Notes: a model not told the origin generated them from the sequence alone. A DNA stretch of 64,000 bases from Amycolatopsis sp. WQ 127309 (GCF_023023025.1 NZ_CP095481.1:9747001-9811000); one strand, 5' to 3'; counted from the stretch's first letter, positions 35,801 to 44,160 are shown. Made by a program: numbers and translations.

Positions 35801-38237
35801 CGGGAGCGGTGGGAGCCACGGGAACCGCGGGCGGCTCGAGGGCGGACAGCGCCGCCTGTTCGGCGACTGCCGTCGCGAACGAAGCGAGGTCACCGTGGTC
35901 GAACAGGTCGAGCACCTCGACATCGGTGCCGAACCGCTCGTTGATCCGGGCCACCAGCTGCGTGCCGTTGAGGGAGTTGCCGCCGACGTCGAAGAAGTCG
36001 GCGTCGAGACCCAGTTCGGGTTCCTTCAGCACCTCCCGCACGAACCCGAGCACGACCGCGGCGACGTCGTCTTCCCCGGACTGCTTCGCCGGGGGCGGTT
36101 CACCGGCTGAGAGCGCTTTCCCGGGCGACGCGAGCGCGGGCCAGCAGTGCTCTTCGGCGAGCGGGGCCACCGGCAGCCGGAGCCGCCGGCGCGGACGCCG
36201 CCCGCGCAGGCCTCGCCAGTCGAGGTCGTGGCCGGCCAGGTAGAGCACGCGCACGGCGTCGAGCAGGCCGGTCGCCCTCGCCGGTCCGGGCAGCGCTTCG
36301 GACAGGGCGCTGCCGGGGGCGAGGTCGAGCACGCACGGGTCGTCGAACCCGGCCAAGGCCCGCTCGAGCGCCATCCGGTCCGGCGACGCCGGCGTCGCCG
36401 GAGCGGCCACCAGCGCGTCGGCCGTCGGCTGCGCACCCCGCAGCACGCGGGCGGCGGCCGCGCCGATCCCGTGGGCCAGCACCAGTGCGGGACGCACGCC
36501 CGCGCCGGTCAGCACGCGGTGCGCGCCGAGCAGCCAGACCAGCCCGCGCTGAGCCGCGGTCCACCCCGCCTCGGGGACGGCGGCCGCGGCCTCGGCGACG
36601 ACTTCGGCGAACCCGGCGAACTCCGCGGCCGCCGCCCGGAGCCGGCGGGCCGGGACGTCCGGTGGCTCGCCGAGGGCCACGACCACCGGACGCGCTCCCG
36701 GACCGTTCTCCACCTGGTGCACCGGCCAGGTGGCGGCGAGCTGGTCCACCAGGTCCTTGCCATCCGACGTCACCCAGGCCGACCGGTACGCGAAGTGCTC
36801 GCGGCCGGTCCCGAGGACCTCGGCCGCGGCGGCCAGGTCGAAGCCGGGCACGTCTTCGGCGATCCGGTCGCGCAGCGCGCCGGCCGCTTGCCGCAGACCG
36901 TCGGCGGTGCGGGCCGAGAGCACGACCAGCTGCTCGTCGCCGGCCTCGATCGACGGGCTCGCCGCCGCGGGCCCTTCCTCGACGATCACGTGCGCGTTCG
37001 TGCCGCTGAGCCCGAACCCGCTGATCCCCGCGCACCGGGGCCCGTCGGCGTTGGGCCACGGTTCGCGGTGCGCGGCGATCCGGACCGGCGCCTCCGGCAG
37101 CAGCGGGTTGGGCGCTTCGAAGTGCGCGGTCGGGAAGATCTCGCCCACGCGGAACTGGGCGAGGATCCGCACCAGGCCCGCGAAGCCGGCCATGCAGCCG
37201 AGGTGCCCGAAGGAGCCCTTCACCGACGACACCACCGGGGTTCCCCGGCCGTACGGCGCGAACGCGGCCGCGAGCCCTTCGATCTCGATCGGGTCGCCGA
37301 TCTTCGTCCCGGTCCCGTGTGCTTCGACGTAACCGATCTCCGCCGGCGTCCGCGCCGCGTCCCGCAGCGCGGCGGTGACGACCTCGGCCTGGGCCGCCGG
37401 GCTCGGCACGGTCAGCCCGGTGCTGCGGCGCGCGTCCTGGTTCACCGCGCTGCCCCGCAGCACCGCGTGCACGGTGTCACCGTCGGCGAGCGCGGCGTCG
37501 AGCCGTTTGAGGACCACGAACCCGCCGCCCTCGCCGTAGGCCGTCCCGTCGGCGGTGTGGTCGAACGGGCGGCACCGGTCCGACGCGGACAGCACGCCCA
37601 GCCCGTCGGCGCCGGCGGCGCGCCGGGGCAGCTCGCCCAGGACGAGTTCGTAGCCGCCGACGAGTGCGAGGTCGCTCTCGCCGCGGACAAGTTTCCAGCG
37701 GGCTTCGTGCAGCGCGACGAGGAAGGACGAACACGACGTGTCGAGCACCTGCGCCGGACCGCGCAGGTCGAGGTGGTAGGCGATGCGGCCGGCCGCGTAG
37801 GCGTGCAGGCTGCCGGTAGCGGCCGGGCCGGTGGCGCGCGCCTCCGGCGGCAGCAGGTCCGAGAGGCTGGGGTGCGGTCCGCCGTAACCACCGACGAGCA
37901 CCGCGGCGTTCGTGCCGGCGAGCTCCCCCGGCGCGTAACCGGCGTCACCGACCGCGGCCACGGCCAGCTGGAGCATGCGCCGCTGGCGGGGGTCGATCAG
38001 TTCCGCTTCGGCGCGCGAAAGGCCGAAGTAGCGGTGGTCGAACTCCGTGACGTCGTCGACCCAACCGCCCTCCCGGTCGGCTTCCGACGTGACGACGCCC
38101 GTGCGCTCGGCCCGGCGCGCCGGCAGCGGCCGCATCGCGTCGCGACCGGCGGCGAGCACCTCGGTCAAAGTGTCCCAGCCGGCGCAGCCCGGAAGGTCGA
38201 AGGCGACGCCGATCACCGCAACAGCCGTGCTTGTCAT
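32877..38237 (-). CDS. hybrid PKS-NRPS megasynthase: KS - (vestigial AT) - CP - C - CP - E-like
   Basis: A 1786-residue protein. The ketosynthase (1-430) has the full triad: C169 in DTSCSSF, H307 in EAHGTGT, and K340/H345 in KGSFGHLG. Residues 440-700 resemble a shrunken acyltransferase whose serine elbow reads LVLAHGIGA (no Ser). Carrier 1 has GGNSL (S755). The condensation domain has HHLFVDGWS (H956, H957, D961). Carrier 2 has AGGDSMTA (S1298). The last domain has HHAVVDLYSW (H1483, H1484, D1488) plus TVGYFN, which resembles epimerisation domains more than LCL condensation domains. No A or AT domain is present, so building blocks are supplied in trans. It starts at ATG 38237, 34 nt after the MFS gene. 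Confidence 0.9.
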   Translation of the reverse strand: MTSTAVAVIGVAFDLPGCAGWDTLTEVLAAGRDAMRPLPARRAERTGVVTSEADREGGWVDDVTEFDHRYFGLSRAEAELIDPRQRRMLQLAVAAVGDAGYAPGELAGTNAAVLVGGYGGPHPSLSDLLPPEARATGPAATGSLHAYAAGRIAYHLDLRGPAQVLDTSCSSFLVALHEARWKLVRGESDLALVGGYELVLGELPRRAAGADGLGVLSASDRCRPFDHTADGTAYGEGGGFVVLKRLDAALADGDTVHAVLRGSAVNQDARRSTGLTVPSPAAQAEVVTAALRDAARTPAEIGYVEAHGTGTKIGDPIEIEGLAAAFAPYGRGTPVVSSVKGSFGHLGCMAGFAGLVRILAQFRVGEIFPTAHFEAPNPLLPEAPVRIAAHREPWPNADGPRCAGISGFGLSGTNAHVIVEEGPAAASPSIEAGDEQLVVLSARTADGLRQAAGALRDRIAEDVPGFDLAAAAEVLGTGREHFAYRSAWVTSDGKDLVDQLAATWPVHQVENGPGARPVVVALGEPPDVPARRLRAAAAEFAGFAEVVAEAAAAVPEAGWTAAQRGLVWLLGAHRVLTGAGVRPALVLAHGIGAAAARVLRGAQPTADALVAAPATPASPDRMALERALAGFDDPCVLDLAPGSALSEALPGPARATGLLDAVRVLYLAGHDLDWRGLRGRRPRRRLRLPVAPLAEEHCWPALASPGKALSAGEPPPAKQSGEDDVAAVVLGFVREVLKEPELGLDADFFDVGGNSLNGTQLVARINERFGTDVEVLDLFDHGDLASFATAVAEQAALSALEPPAVPVAPTAPAGARSPLSGEQLAIWAGYRLDPEAATYHLPAAFLLADDADLPALSTLLTGLAARHPMVRAYLEDSHDGTPEQVIAPAEPVRPVITELDLTAFPERGPEARQALLRALRGLVAMPLSPYTGPGRYEVVRARFADRTRDVLLLTFHHLFVDGWSWRLLFDDLGGAGTTPARHYFAHVADQRSTLDGPEGADLTRFWQDYLAGSRYVPLPADGAATGTGHDEVVFGLAPDLAAGLRELSRRSRRTPNMVLLAAWAVLLWQLTGDPDVCVAVPAAGRRPEDEPVVGNYATTLVVRVRVRPEEPFSALVDAVRTASLRAVEHQGLPTDRLRRIARPGSADPLAATMFSLSTDVAPLTRLGTDGPGVELLDVGQGGQAFPVGLVLLEYGDELRGRLQYDTGSFEATTAQEWLDAYLGLLGRVVAEDAGFRVGSVAGTAAVRTAPQRPPVPGRPAHVPPRTPMEERLTALWGERFGPGRLGVLDDFLEAGGDSMTAIALASAAAAAGLSLRPKHILDHRTIEAIARVTTELEPERTAERVSEADDTDIGASPAQLEFLAREVPRPDYWNHGVGYALRRSVGTDELDRALRVLAERHPVLRARLRPAGDGWTQTVAPEPPSSTEFDLRDVSPARWAAAVDDLATGLHETLSLAEGPVCRAGVFRRAAGDGPDDLVLAIHHAVVDLYSWNVLTEELAALLDGRPLPPPGPDFPSWTRRLARTIREEPDRLDVGYWLDRSWSAQLRPLPPGGFGVEAATRELDTGYPLAAVTAGATRYEQLLAGLGTALQHWLGVRGGEVAIKLVGHGREDLSGDVDLGRTVGYFNATHPFALSLPGRRTGEAHTAAVAAELRSVPRGGFDFEPALRLHPDPLVRGRLAAIPAPALLFSFWGAPAFLGTGRDDPAGTLGDVRTDLVGRDRSHDLPRTCGLEIYPSVAGDRLHVRWRYSGDLLAEDSVRQLAEHFGAAIERSSPSEENDEGVENP

Positions 38238-38271
38238 GCCTGTCCCCCGATCGATTGAGTGCTCGGACGGC

Positions 38272-39489
38272 TCAACGCGGTCCCGAGCCGGTGATGGAGC
38301 GGACCTCCGGGACCGCGATGATCGCCAGGTTCACCGCCGCGACCAGCGCGGCCATCACGATCAGCGGCGGGGCGACGCCGGTGAGGGCGGCGATCGGGGC
38401 CGCGATCGCGAGCCCGAGCGGTCGCGCGGCGAAGGAGAGCAGCGCGTCGTAGGAGTCCGCTCTCGCCAGGGCGGTGACCGGGAAGTGCCGTTGCATGGTG
38501 GTCTGCCAGACCGTGTTCAGGGTGCCGACGCCGAGCATGCCGACGCCGTAGGCGACCGCCTCGACCCACGGCGCCAGCGGCACCGCGAACGCGAGGAGCG
38601 GCAACGCGAACAGAGCCCCGCACACCGACGTCGCGACCAGCGGCCGGCCGAACCGCAGCCGCGGCGCGGCCAGCGCGCCCACCACCAGGCCGGCCATCCC
38701 GGCCTGGTAGATGATCACCCAGGTCACCTCGCCCCCGAGCGAGCGCACGGCGATCAGCGGGCCGAGGGTCATGAGCACCCCCGCGGCCAGGTTCGACACG
38801 CCGTGCCCGACGAGGTTCGTCCAGAACCACGACCGGATCCGCACCTCGCGCCAGCCGTCGGCCAGCTCCCGGAAGAACGACGTGCCCCGCGCGGCCGGGT
38901 CCGGCCGGTCGGCGCGCACGCCGCCGAGGGTGGCGGCAGCCGCGGTGAACAGCGCCGCGGTCGCCACGAACGACCAGCCGGCGCCGACGGTGACCACCAG
39001 GACGCCCGCGATGCCCGGCCCGGCGACCAGCGCGATCCCGCGGGCGACACCGAGGTGGCCGTTCGCGGCCAGCCGGGCGTCACCGGGCACGACGGCCGAC
39101 ACCAGGGGCGACATCGTGGGCGTGCCGAAGGCGATGCCGACTCCGGTCACGGCCGAAAGCACGACCAGGTCGGTGATCCGGACGAACCCCAGCAGCAGCT
39201 CGATCCCGATGCCCAGCTGGGCGGCACCGCGCAGCAGGTCGGCGGCGAAAGCCACCCGCTGGGCCGGGAACCGGTCCGCCAGCACGCCGCCGACGGGCAG
39301 CAGGACCAGCTGGGGCACCAGTTCCGCGGCCAGCACCAGCCCGAGGTCCCCCGCGTTGCCGGTCGCGTCGAGCACCGCCAGCGTCAGTGCGGTCGGCACC
39401 AGGGCGGTCGCCAGGAACGACAGGCTCCGGCCGGCCAGCAGCCGGCGGAAGCCGGGGAGCGTGAAGACGGGGACGGCCACTCGGGTCAC
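38272..39489 (-). CDS. MFS transporter, probable product exporter
   Basis: A 405-residue permease with about 12 hydrophobic segments. The motif-A-like loop VGGVLADRFPAQRVAF follows helix 2 and a pseudo-repeat occurs in the second half (GALAAPRLRFGRPLV). It belongs to the DHA3/EntS-like group of efflux proteins. GTG 39489 lies in a GTGA overlap with the thioesterase stop. Its location inside the biosynthetic operon suggests it exports the product and may confer self-resistance. Confidence 0.88.
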   Translation of the reverse strand: MTRVAVPVFTLPGFRRLLAGRSLSFLATALVPTALTLAVLDATGNAGDLGLVLAAELVPQLVLLPVGGVLADRFPAQRVAFAADLLRGAAQLGIGIELLLGFVRITDLVVLSAVTGVGIAFGTPTMSPLVSAVVPGDARLAANGHLGVARGIALVAGPGIAGVLVVTVGAGWSFVATAALFTAAAATLGGVRADRPDPAARGTSFFRELADGWREVRIRSWFWTNLVGHGVSNLAAGVLMTLGPLIAVRSLGGEVTWVIIYQAGMAGLVVGALAAPRLRFGRPLVATSVCGALFALPLLAFAVPLAPWVEAVAYGVGMLGVGTLNTVWQTTMQRHFPVTALARADSYDALLSFAARPLGLAIAAPIAALTGVAPPLIVMAALVAAVNLAIIAVPEVRSITGSGPR

Positions 39490-40298
39490 CGGGGCACCGC
39501 CGCTGCGAACGGCGCGGCCAGCCGCTCCTGCAGCTGCGGCGGAGCGGACAGGAAGTCGTAGTGACCGCCGTCGACGACGGGGAAGTCGACGCGGTCGGCG
39601 TACCGGCTCCAGCCGCGCAACTGCTCCTGGGTCACCTCCGCGTCTTGCGACCAGTGCAAGACGGTGATCGGGAACGGCATGGTGCTCACCGGCGCCGGGC
39701 GCCGGTAGTCGCGGTTCGCTGCCAGGTCTTCGCGCAGGATCGCCAGGCCGAGCTCGACCAGCGGCGGGTACACCTCACCGCCGCGGCTCAGTGTCAGGAA
39801 TTCGATTTCCCGGCGAAGCTCGTCGTCGCCGAGGTCGAGGAAGCGGTCGTGCGGGCAGTCATGCGGGGCGACCTGCGCGGAGACGAACAGCGTTTCCGGC
39901 ACCGGATCGCCGCGCTCGGCCAGCAGGGCGGCCGTTTCGAAGGCCGGCAGCGCGCCGGCGCAGTGCCCGAAGAACGCGAACGGCCGGTCGAGGTGCGGGA
40001 GCAGCGCCTCGGCCAGTGCACCGGCCAAGTCCGCGTAGCTGCCGTAGTGCCCTTCGCGGATGCGGTTCTCCCGGCCGGGCAGCTGGATCGGGCACACCTC
40101 GACCTCGCCGATCGACCGGGGCCAGCCGTTGAACATCGACGCACCCACACCGGAGTAGGGGAAGCAGAAGAGACGCGCGGCCGACGTGGCGGCGGGGGTG
40201 CGCAGGAGCCAGCGGCCGGGTTTGCCGGCTGCGGTGGCGGCGTTCGAGCTCACTACGGGGTGTCCTCCGTGGTCTGAAGGGGTTCGGTGGTGTGTCAC
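39486..40298 (-). CDS. type II thioesterase with cysteine nucleophile
   Basis: A 270-residue alpha/beta hydrolase of the type II thioesterase family (LFCFPYSGVGASMFNGW at the start; His in VDGGHYDFLS; Asp in HWSQDAEV). The nucleophile elbow reads FFGHCAGALPAFE, so residue 113 is Cys where the family has Ser. The codon is TGC and unambiguous. Cys-nucleophile thioesterases are known from NRPSs that close strained rings (obafluorin, sulfazecin), so this enzyme may release or cyclise rather than edit. It overlaps the P450 and MFS genes by 4 nt each. GTG 40298 is coupled to the P450 stop; GTG 40253, with GGAGG upstream, is an alternative. Confidence 0.88.
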   Translation of the reverse strand: MTHHRTPSDHGGHPVVSSNAATAAGKPGRWLLRTPAATSAARLFCFPYSGVGASMFNGWPRSIGEVEVCPIQLPGRENRIREGHYGSYADLAGALAEALLPHLDRPFAFFGHCAGALPAFETAALLAERGDPVPETLFVSAQVAPHDCPHDRFLDLGDDELRREIEFLTLSRGGEVYPPLVELGLAILREDLAANRDYRRPAPVSTMPFPITVLHWSQDAEVTQEQLRGWSRYADRVDFPVVDGGHYDFLSAPPQLQERLAAPFAAAVPR

Positions 40299-41533
40299 CT
40301 GGTGCGGACGGGAAGGCTGGTGAGGCCCGCGATGAACACCGAGGCCAGATGCCGCGGTGGTCCGGTCACCTCAATGGTGCCGAACCGCCGGAAGAACTCG
40401 TCGAAGAGGATCCGGAAGGTCAGGCGGGCCAGCGTGGCGCCGAGGCAGTAGTGCGGGCCGTGGCCGAAGGCGATGTGCCGGTTGTCCGTGCGGGTGACGT
40501 CGAACCGGTAGGGATCGGCGAACACGGACTCGTCCCGGTTCGCGGACCCGATCCAGACCGCGACGGCCTCGCCCGCCTCGACCCGGCCCCCGCTCAGCTC
40601 GGTGTCGGCGACCGCGTACCGGAGGAAGCTGTTCGCCGCCGAAGTCCAGCGGAGCCCTTCCTCGACGAGCTGCGGGGCCAGGCCCGGATCGTCGAGGACG
40701 CGGCGCAGCTGGCCCTCGTGCTCGGCGAGCGCGAGGATCGTTCCCGAGACTGTGTGCGGTGTGGTCGCGTTGGCGCCGAGCAGGATGCTGTAGCAGTTGT
40801 AGACGACCTCCTCGTCGGTGAGCGGGGCGCCGCCCGCCGTCATGGTCATCAGGTGGCCGATCAGGTCGGTCCGCGCCTGGTCGTCGTCCCGGCGGAGTTT
40901 GACCTGCGCGCCGAAGTACTCGAACAGCTGGTGGTGGGCGATCGCGAGGGTCGCGCCGCTGCTGCGGACCCGGAACCGGGTGTCGTCCGGTGCGGCCGCC
41001 ATCGCCGTCCAGCGCACCAGCTCGCCCCAGTCGCTCTCGGGGATGCCCAGCAGCGACCCGGCCACCGTCATCGGCAGTTCGTAGGCCCGTTCGGCGACGT
41101 CCCATTCGCCGCCGTCGAGAGCCGGCTCCAGGAATCGCAGCACGGCCCGGCGGATCCGGTCGTCCCACGCGGCGAGCGTGCGGGCCGACAACCGGGCGTT
41201 GAGCGGGCGGCGCAATTCGCCGTGACGCGGCGGGTCGGTCGAGACCAGCATCCGTCCGGCGGAGATGTCGTCGACCCCGAGCTGGGTCAGCACGCTGCCC
41301 CGCTCCGAGGTGAACACCCGGTGGTCCCCGAGCACCCGGCAGGCGTCGTGGAAGCGGGTGACCGACCGGAAGGACCGGCCGTCCGGCAGGACCTGGCGGT
41401 GCAACGGCGCCCGCGCGCGCATCGCCGCCCACACCGGGTGCGGATCGCCCTCGGCGAAGAAATCCGCGTCGAACAGATCCACAGTGGACAGTTTGGCGAC
41501 GGGGAACGCGCCCAGGCCGGCGCTGATCCTCAC
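40295..41533 (-). CDS. cytochrome P450
   Basis: A 412-residue P450. The heme-thiolate loop is FGHGPHYCLGATLAR (C363), the K-helix ExxR is E292-R295, and the I-helix reads LLGANATTPH (251-260). In the I-helix the acidic residue of the usual acid-alcohol pair (Glu/Asp-Thr) is Ala255, followed by Thr256-Thr257. It starts at GTG 41533, overlapping the A-PCP stop. P450s paired with a free-standing A-PCP commonly hydroxylate the carrier-bound amino acid at the beta position (NovI with NovH is the model), which is the likely role here. Confidence 0.92.
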   Translation of the reverse strand: MRISAGLGAFPVAKLSTVDLFDADFFAEGDPHPVWAAMRARAPLHRQVLPDGRSFRSVTRFHDACRVLGDHRVFTSERGSVLTQLGVDDISAGRMLVSTDPPRHGELRRPLNARLSARTLAAWDDRIRRAVLRFLEPALDGGEWDVAERAYELPMTVAGSLLGIPESDWGELVRWTAMAAAPDDTRFRVRSSGATLAIAHHQLFEYFGAQVKLRRDDDQARTDLIGHLMTMTAGGAPLTDEEVVYNCYSILLGANATTPHTVSGTILALAEHEGQLRRVLDDPGLAPQLVEEGLRWTSAANSFLRYAVADTELSGGRVEAGEAVAVWIGSANRDESVFADPYRFDVTRTDNRHIAFGHGPHYCLGATLARLTFRILFDEFFRRFGTIEVTGPPRHLASVFIAGLTSLPVRTR

Positions 41534-43287
41534 GCTGATAGCGCTTTCTCGATGACCTGCGCAAGACCGGCCGGGGTCGGCTCGAGGTAGAAGTCCATCG
41601 GTGAGACCTCGACGCCGAACCGGCCCGCGAGCTCGCCGATGATCCGCACCCCGAGCAGCGAGTGGCCGCCGAGCTCGAAGAAGTCGTCGTCGGCGCCGAT
41701 GCCGGCGACGCCGAGGTGGTCGATCCACACCGTTGCCACCGCCTGCGCCACCTCGCCGTCGGGCGCCCGGTACTCGGCGCTGAGCTCCGGCCGGTCCGCG
41801 GATGTCTCGCTCGCCAGCGCACTCCGGTCGACCTTGCCGTTCGCCGTCAACGGCAGCTCGGCCGCCAGCCGGATGCGCGCGGGCAGGGCGTAGGCCGGCA
41901 GGACGTCCCCGAGCTGTCGCCGGATGTCCAAAGTGGACAGGCGGGTGCCGGGGGTGGCGACGACCCAGGCCACCAGCCTGCTCCCGGCCTCCACTACGGC
42001 GACCGCGTCGGCGACACCGGGCACCTCGGCCAGCGCGGCTTCGACCGCACCGAGCTCGATCCGGAAACCCCGCACTTTGACCTGCTGGTCGGTGCGGCCG
42101 TGGTAGAGCAGGACACCGTCCGGGCGGCGCCGGACGAGGTCACCGGTGCGGTACATCCGCTGCCCCGGCGCACCGCTCACGGTGTCGGGCAGGAAGCGTT
42201 CGGCGGTCAGCGCCGGACTCCCCCAGTACCCGTGCGCGAGGCCGGCACCGGTGGCGTACAGCTCGCCGATCGTCCCGTCCGGTACCGGGGTGAGGTTCTC
42301 GTCGAGCACGTGCACGCCGGTACCGCGGATCGGCCGCCCGATGGGCACCGAATCGTACGTCGGCCCGGTCACCCGGTGGCAGCAGGTGAAGGTGGTGTTC
42401 TCGGTGGGCCCGTAGCCGTTGACCACGCTGGTTCCCGGCAGCGCCGCCAGCGCCCGCCGCACGTGGGCCGGCGACACGACGTCGCCGCCGGCGATGAGGT
42501 ACCGCAGGCCGCGCAGGTCGTCCAGCCCCGTCTCGACGGCCTGGTGGAACAATCCCGCGGTCAGCCACAGGATGGTGACCCCGTGCTGCCCGGCGAACTT
42601 CGTCAGCTCGGTCACCGGCAGGTCGTGCGGCGGGGCGAGCACCAGACGGGCGCCGTTGAGGAGCGGGCCCCAGATCTCCAACGTCGAGGCGTCGAACGCG
42701 GCGGGGGCGAAGTGCAGGAAGACGTCGTCGGGGCCGATCGGGAGGAAGTCCGCGCCCACGACCAGCCGGCCGACCGCCCGGTGCGGCACGCACACGCCCT
42801 TCGGCACCCCCGTCGACCCCGACGTGTAAGCGAGGTAAGCGACGTCTTCGGCGCGCACCTCGGGCCGGAGGAAGCCGAGGGCGGGGTGCTCGACGTCCGA
42901 ACGCACGGCCCGCACGCCCGCCGGGAGCACCATCGCCCGGTCGTCCGGGACGAGGAGCACCTTCACGCCCGCGTCCCCGAGGAGGAGTTCCCGGTGCCGC
43001 GCCGGATACCGCGAATCCAGCGCGAGATAGGCCGCGCCGGCCTTCAGAATCGACAGCAGAGCCACGATCGTCGCGATTCCGCGACCGGCTTCGACGGCCA
43101 CCACGTCCCCGGATTGCACCCCGGTGGCGACCAATGCGGCGGCGAGCCGATCGGACCGGTCGTCGAGAGCGGCGTAGGTGAGTTCACCCTCTCCGGCGGC
43201 AAGCGCTATCCGTTCCGGCGAAAGCCGGGCGACCTCGGTGAACCGGGAAACAATAGTAGTGGAATGCTCAACAAAGGCGTCACTCAT
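41530..43287 (-). CDS. NRPS adenylation - carrier didomain
   Basis: A 585-residue A-PCP. A3 is YLAYTSGSTGVPKGV (about residue 159). A4 is APAAFDASTLEIW, so the amino-group Asp is present. Then come LWLTAGLFHQ, the A5 motif NGYGPTENTTFT, A7 YRTGDLV, A8 GRTDQQVKVRGFRIELGAVE and the A10 Lys in TANGKVDRS. The carrier reads DDFFELGGHSLLGVRI (Ser about 540). The pocket looks hydrophobic, compatible with a branched or aromatic amino acid; I cannot read a definite code. ATG 43287 follows AAGGAGTG. It is the first gene of the operon, followed by an overlapping P450, suggesting a side-pathway for a beta-hydroxylated amino acid. Confidence 0.92.
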   Translation of the reverse strand: MSDAFVEHSTTIVSRFTEVARLSPERIALAAGEGELTYAALDDRSDRLAAALVATGVQSGDVVAVEAGRGIATIVALLSILKAGAAYLALDSRYPARHRELLLGDAGVKVLLVPDDRAMVLPAGVRAVRSDVEHPALGFLRPEVRAEDVAYLAYTSGSTGVPKGVCVPHRAVGRLVVGADFLPIGPDDVFLHFAPAAFDASTLEIWGPLLNGARLVLAPPHDLPVTELTKFAGQHGVTILWLTAGLFHQAVETGLDDLRGLRYLIAGGDVVSPAHVRRALAALPGTSVVNGYGPTENTTFTCCHRVTGPTYDSVPIGRPIRGTGVHVLDENLTPVPDGTIGELYATGAGLAHGYWGSPALTAERFLPDTVSGAPGQRMYRTGDLVRRRPDGVLLYHGRTDQQVKVRGFRIELGAVEAALAEVPGVADAVAVVEAGSRLVAWVVATPGTRLSTLDIRRQLGDVLPAYALPARIRLAAELPLTANGKVDRSALASETSADRPELSAEYRAPDGEVAQAVATVWIDHLGVAGIGADDDFFELGGHSLLGVRIIGELAGRFGVEVSPMDFYLEPTPAGLAQVIEKALSA

Positions 43288-44160
43288 TACACTCCTTTCA
43301 GCCCATCCCAAGACGGCGCCATTAATCTGGGCGCGACTGTCCGACGAGATGTCCTCACAGTGATGACGTCAAGGCGAAGCACACGGTCCAGAGCGACTGT
43401 TCCCCTGAGGCGGCGCACCTGCGCCACCCCCACAGGGCTCCCCAGAGCTCTGCCGCGGCTTCGCGAATAGTTCGATGAACCCCCAAAGTTCGTTGTCACC
43501 GGAAGACTACCGGAAAATTGCCCACCAAGACTAGTCCGACCGTGTGACCGTGCCGCCGCCTCACGCGGGCGGTCATGTTGCATTGCGAGCTCCACCGTCA
43601 CAGTATTGCGAGCAATGGAGAGCCGGATTGGTAAAAGAATTTGACACACCCACGAGCAACGGTCCCCGAAGATTTGCCGTCAATCATCGGAATGAACCAC
43701 TTTCACTCAGCGGACGGCGACGTCTTCACACGGCGTATCCCCGTCCGCCGTTGCCCTGGTAACAGTCCACCGCGCACCCACCACGGCCAACCGGAGCCCG
43801 GCCGCATTCACCGACCACCCCCGCCCGTGCCGTTCCTTTGGCGCAGTCACCCAGGGCCGGCTCTCTACCTCAGGCGATGGCCGACCTGATGGTCATCGCG
43901 ACGCATCATCCCGAGGCCACGCGCCTGGATGTGTTGTCGCACCTGGTCGTGGACGGCAGGCCCATCCCGGGATCGCGCAGGCGGAAGCTCCGGATCCGCA
44001 GGAGTGACCCATGGCGCCGCGGACGCGTCCGTGACCCGGGGCGCGCCGCTCGATCCCGACATGGGCGGCGTGGGCAAGAGCACGATGCTGTCGTCTCCGC
44101 GCACGCGAAGCTAGTCCCAGGCTGTCGTTCACATCTGGCCACGTCGACAGGTGTGATCCT
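43288..44160. other. non-coding region upstream of the biosynthetic operon
   Basis: About 870 nt with lower GC than its surroundings. Frames on both strands are short and lack motifs; a GGVGKST-like string near 44070 has no ATPase around it. The region should hold the promoter of the 14-gene minus-strand operon. A near-palindrome CCGGAAG-A-CTACCGG sits at 43499-43513, and repeated ATTGCGAG elements follow at 43582-43616. Confidence 0.5.
43582..43616. promoter_or_regulatory. direct repeat plus palindrome, possible operator
   Basis: ATTGCGAG occurs at 43582-43589 and again at 43605-43612, 23 bp apart (about two helical turns). The second copy is part of the perfect palindrome ATTGC-GA-GCAAT (43605-43616). 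It lies about 300 nt upstream of the first biosynthetic gene. A binding site for a pathway regulator is a guess. Confidence 0.35.

Noticed and set aside
32877..38237. Reading the megasynthase as a normal type I PKS module with a working AT
   Set aside because: The AT-like segment is too short and lacks the GHSxG serine, so loading in trans is required.
43838..44116. Possible P-loop ATPase suggested by GGVGKST near 44070
   Set aside because: The Gly spacing of Walker A is wrong, no Walker B or surrounding fold exists, and the frame ends within a few residues.
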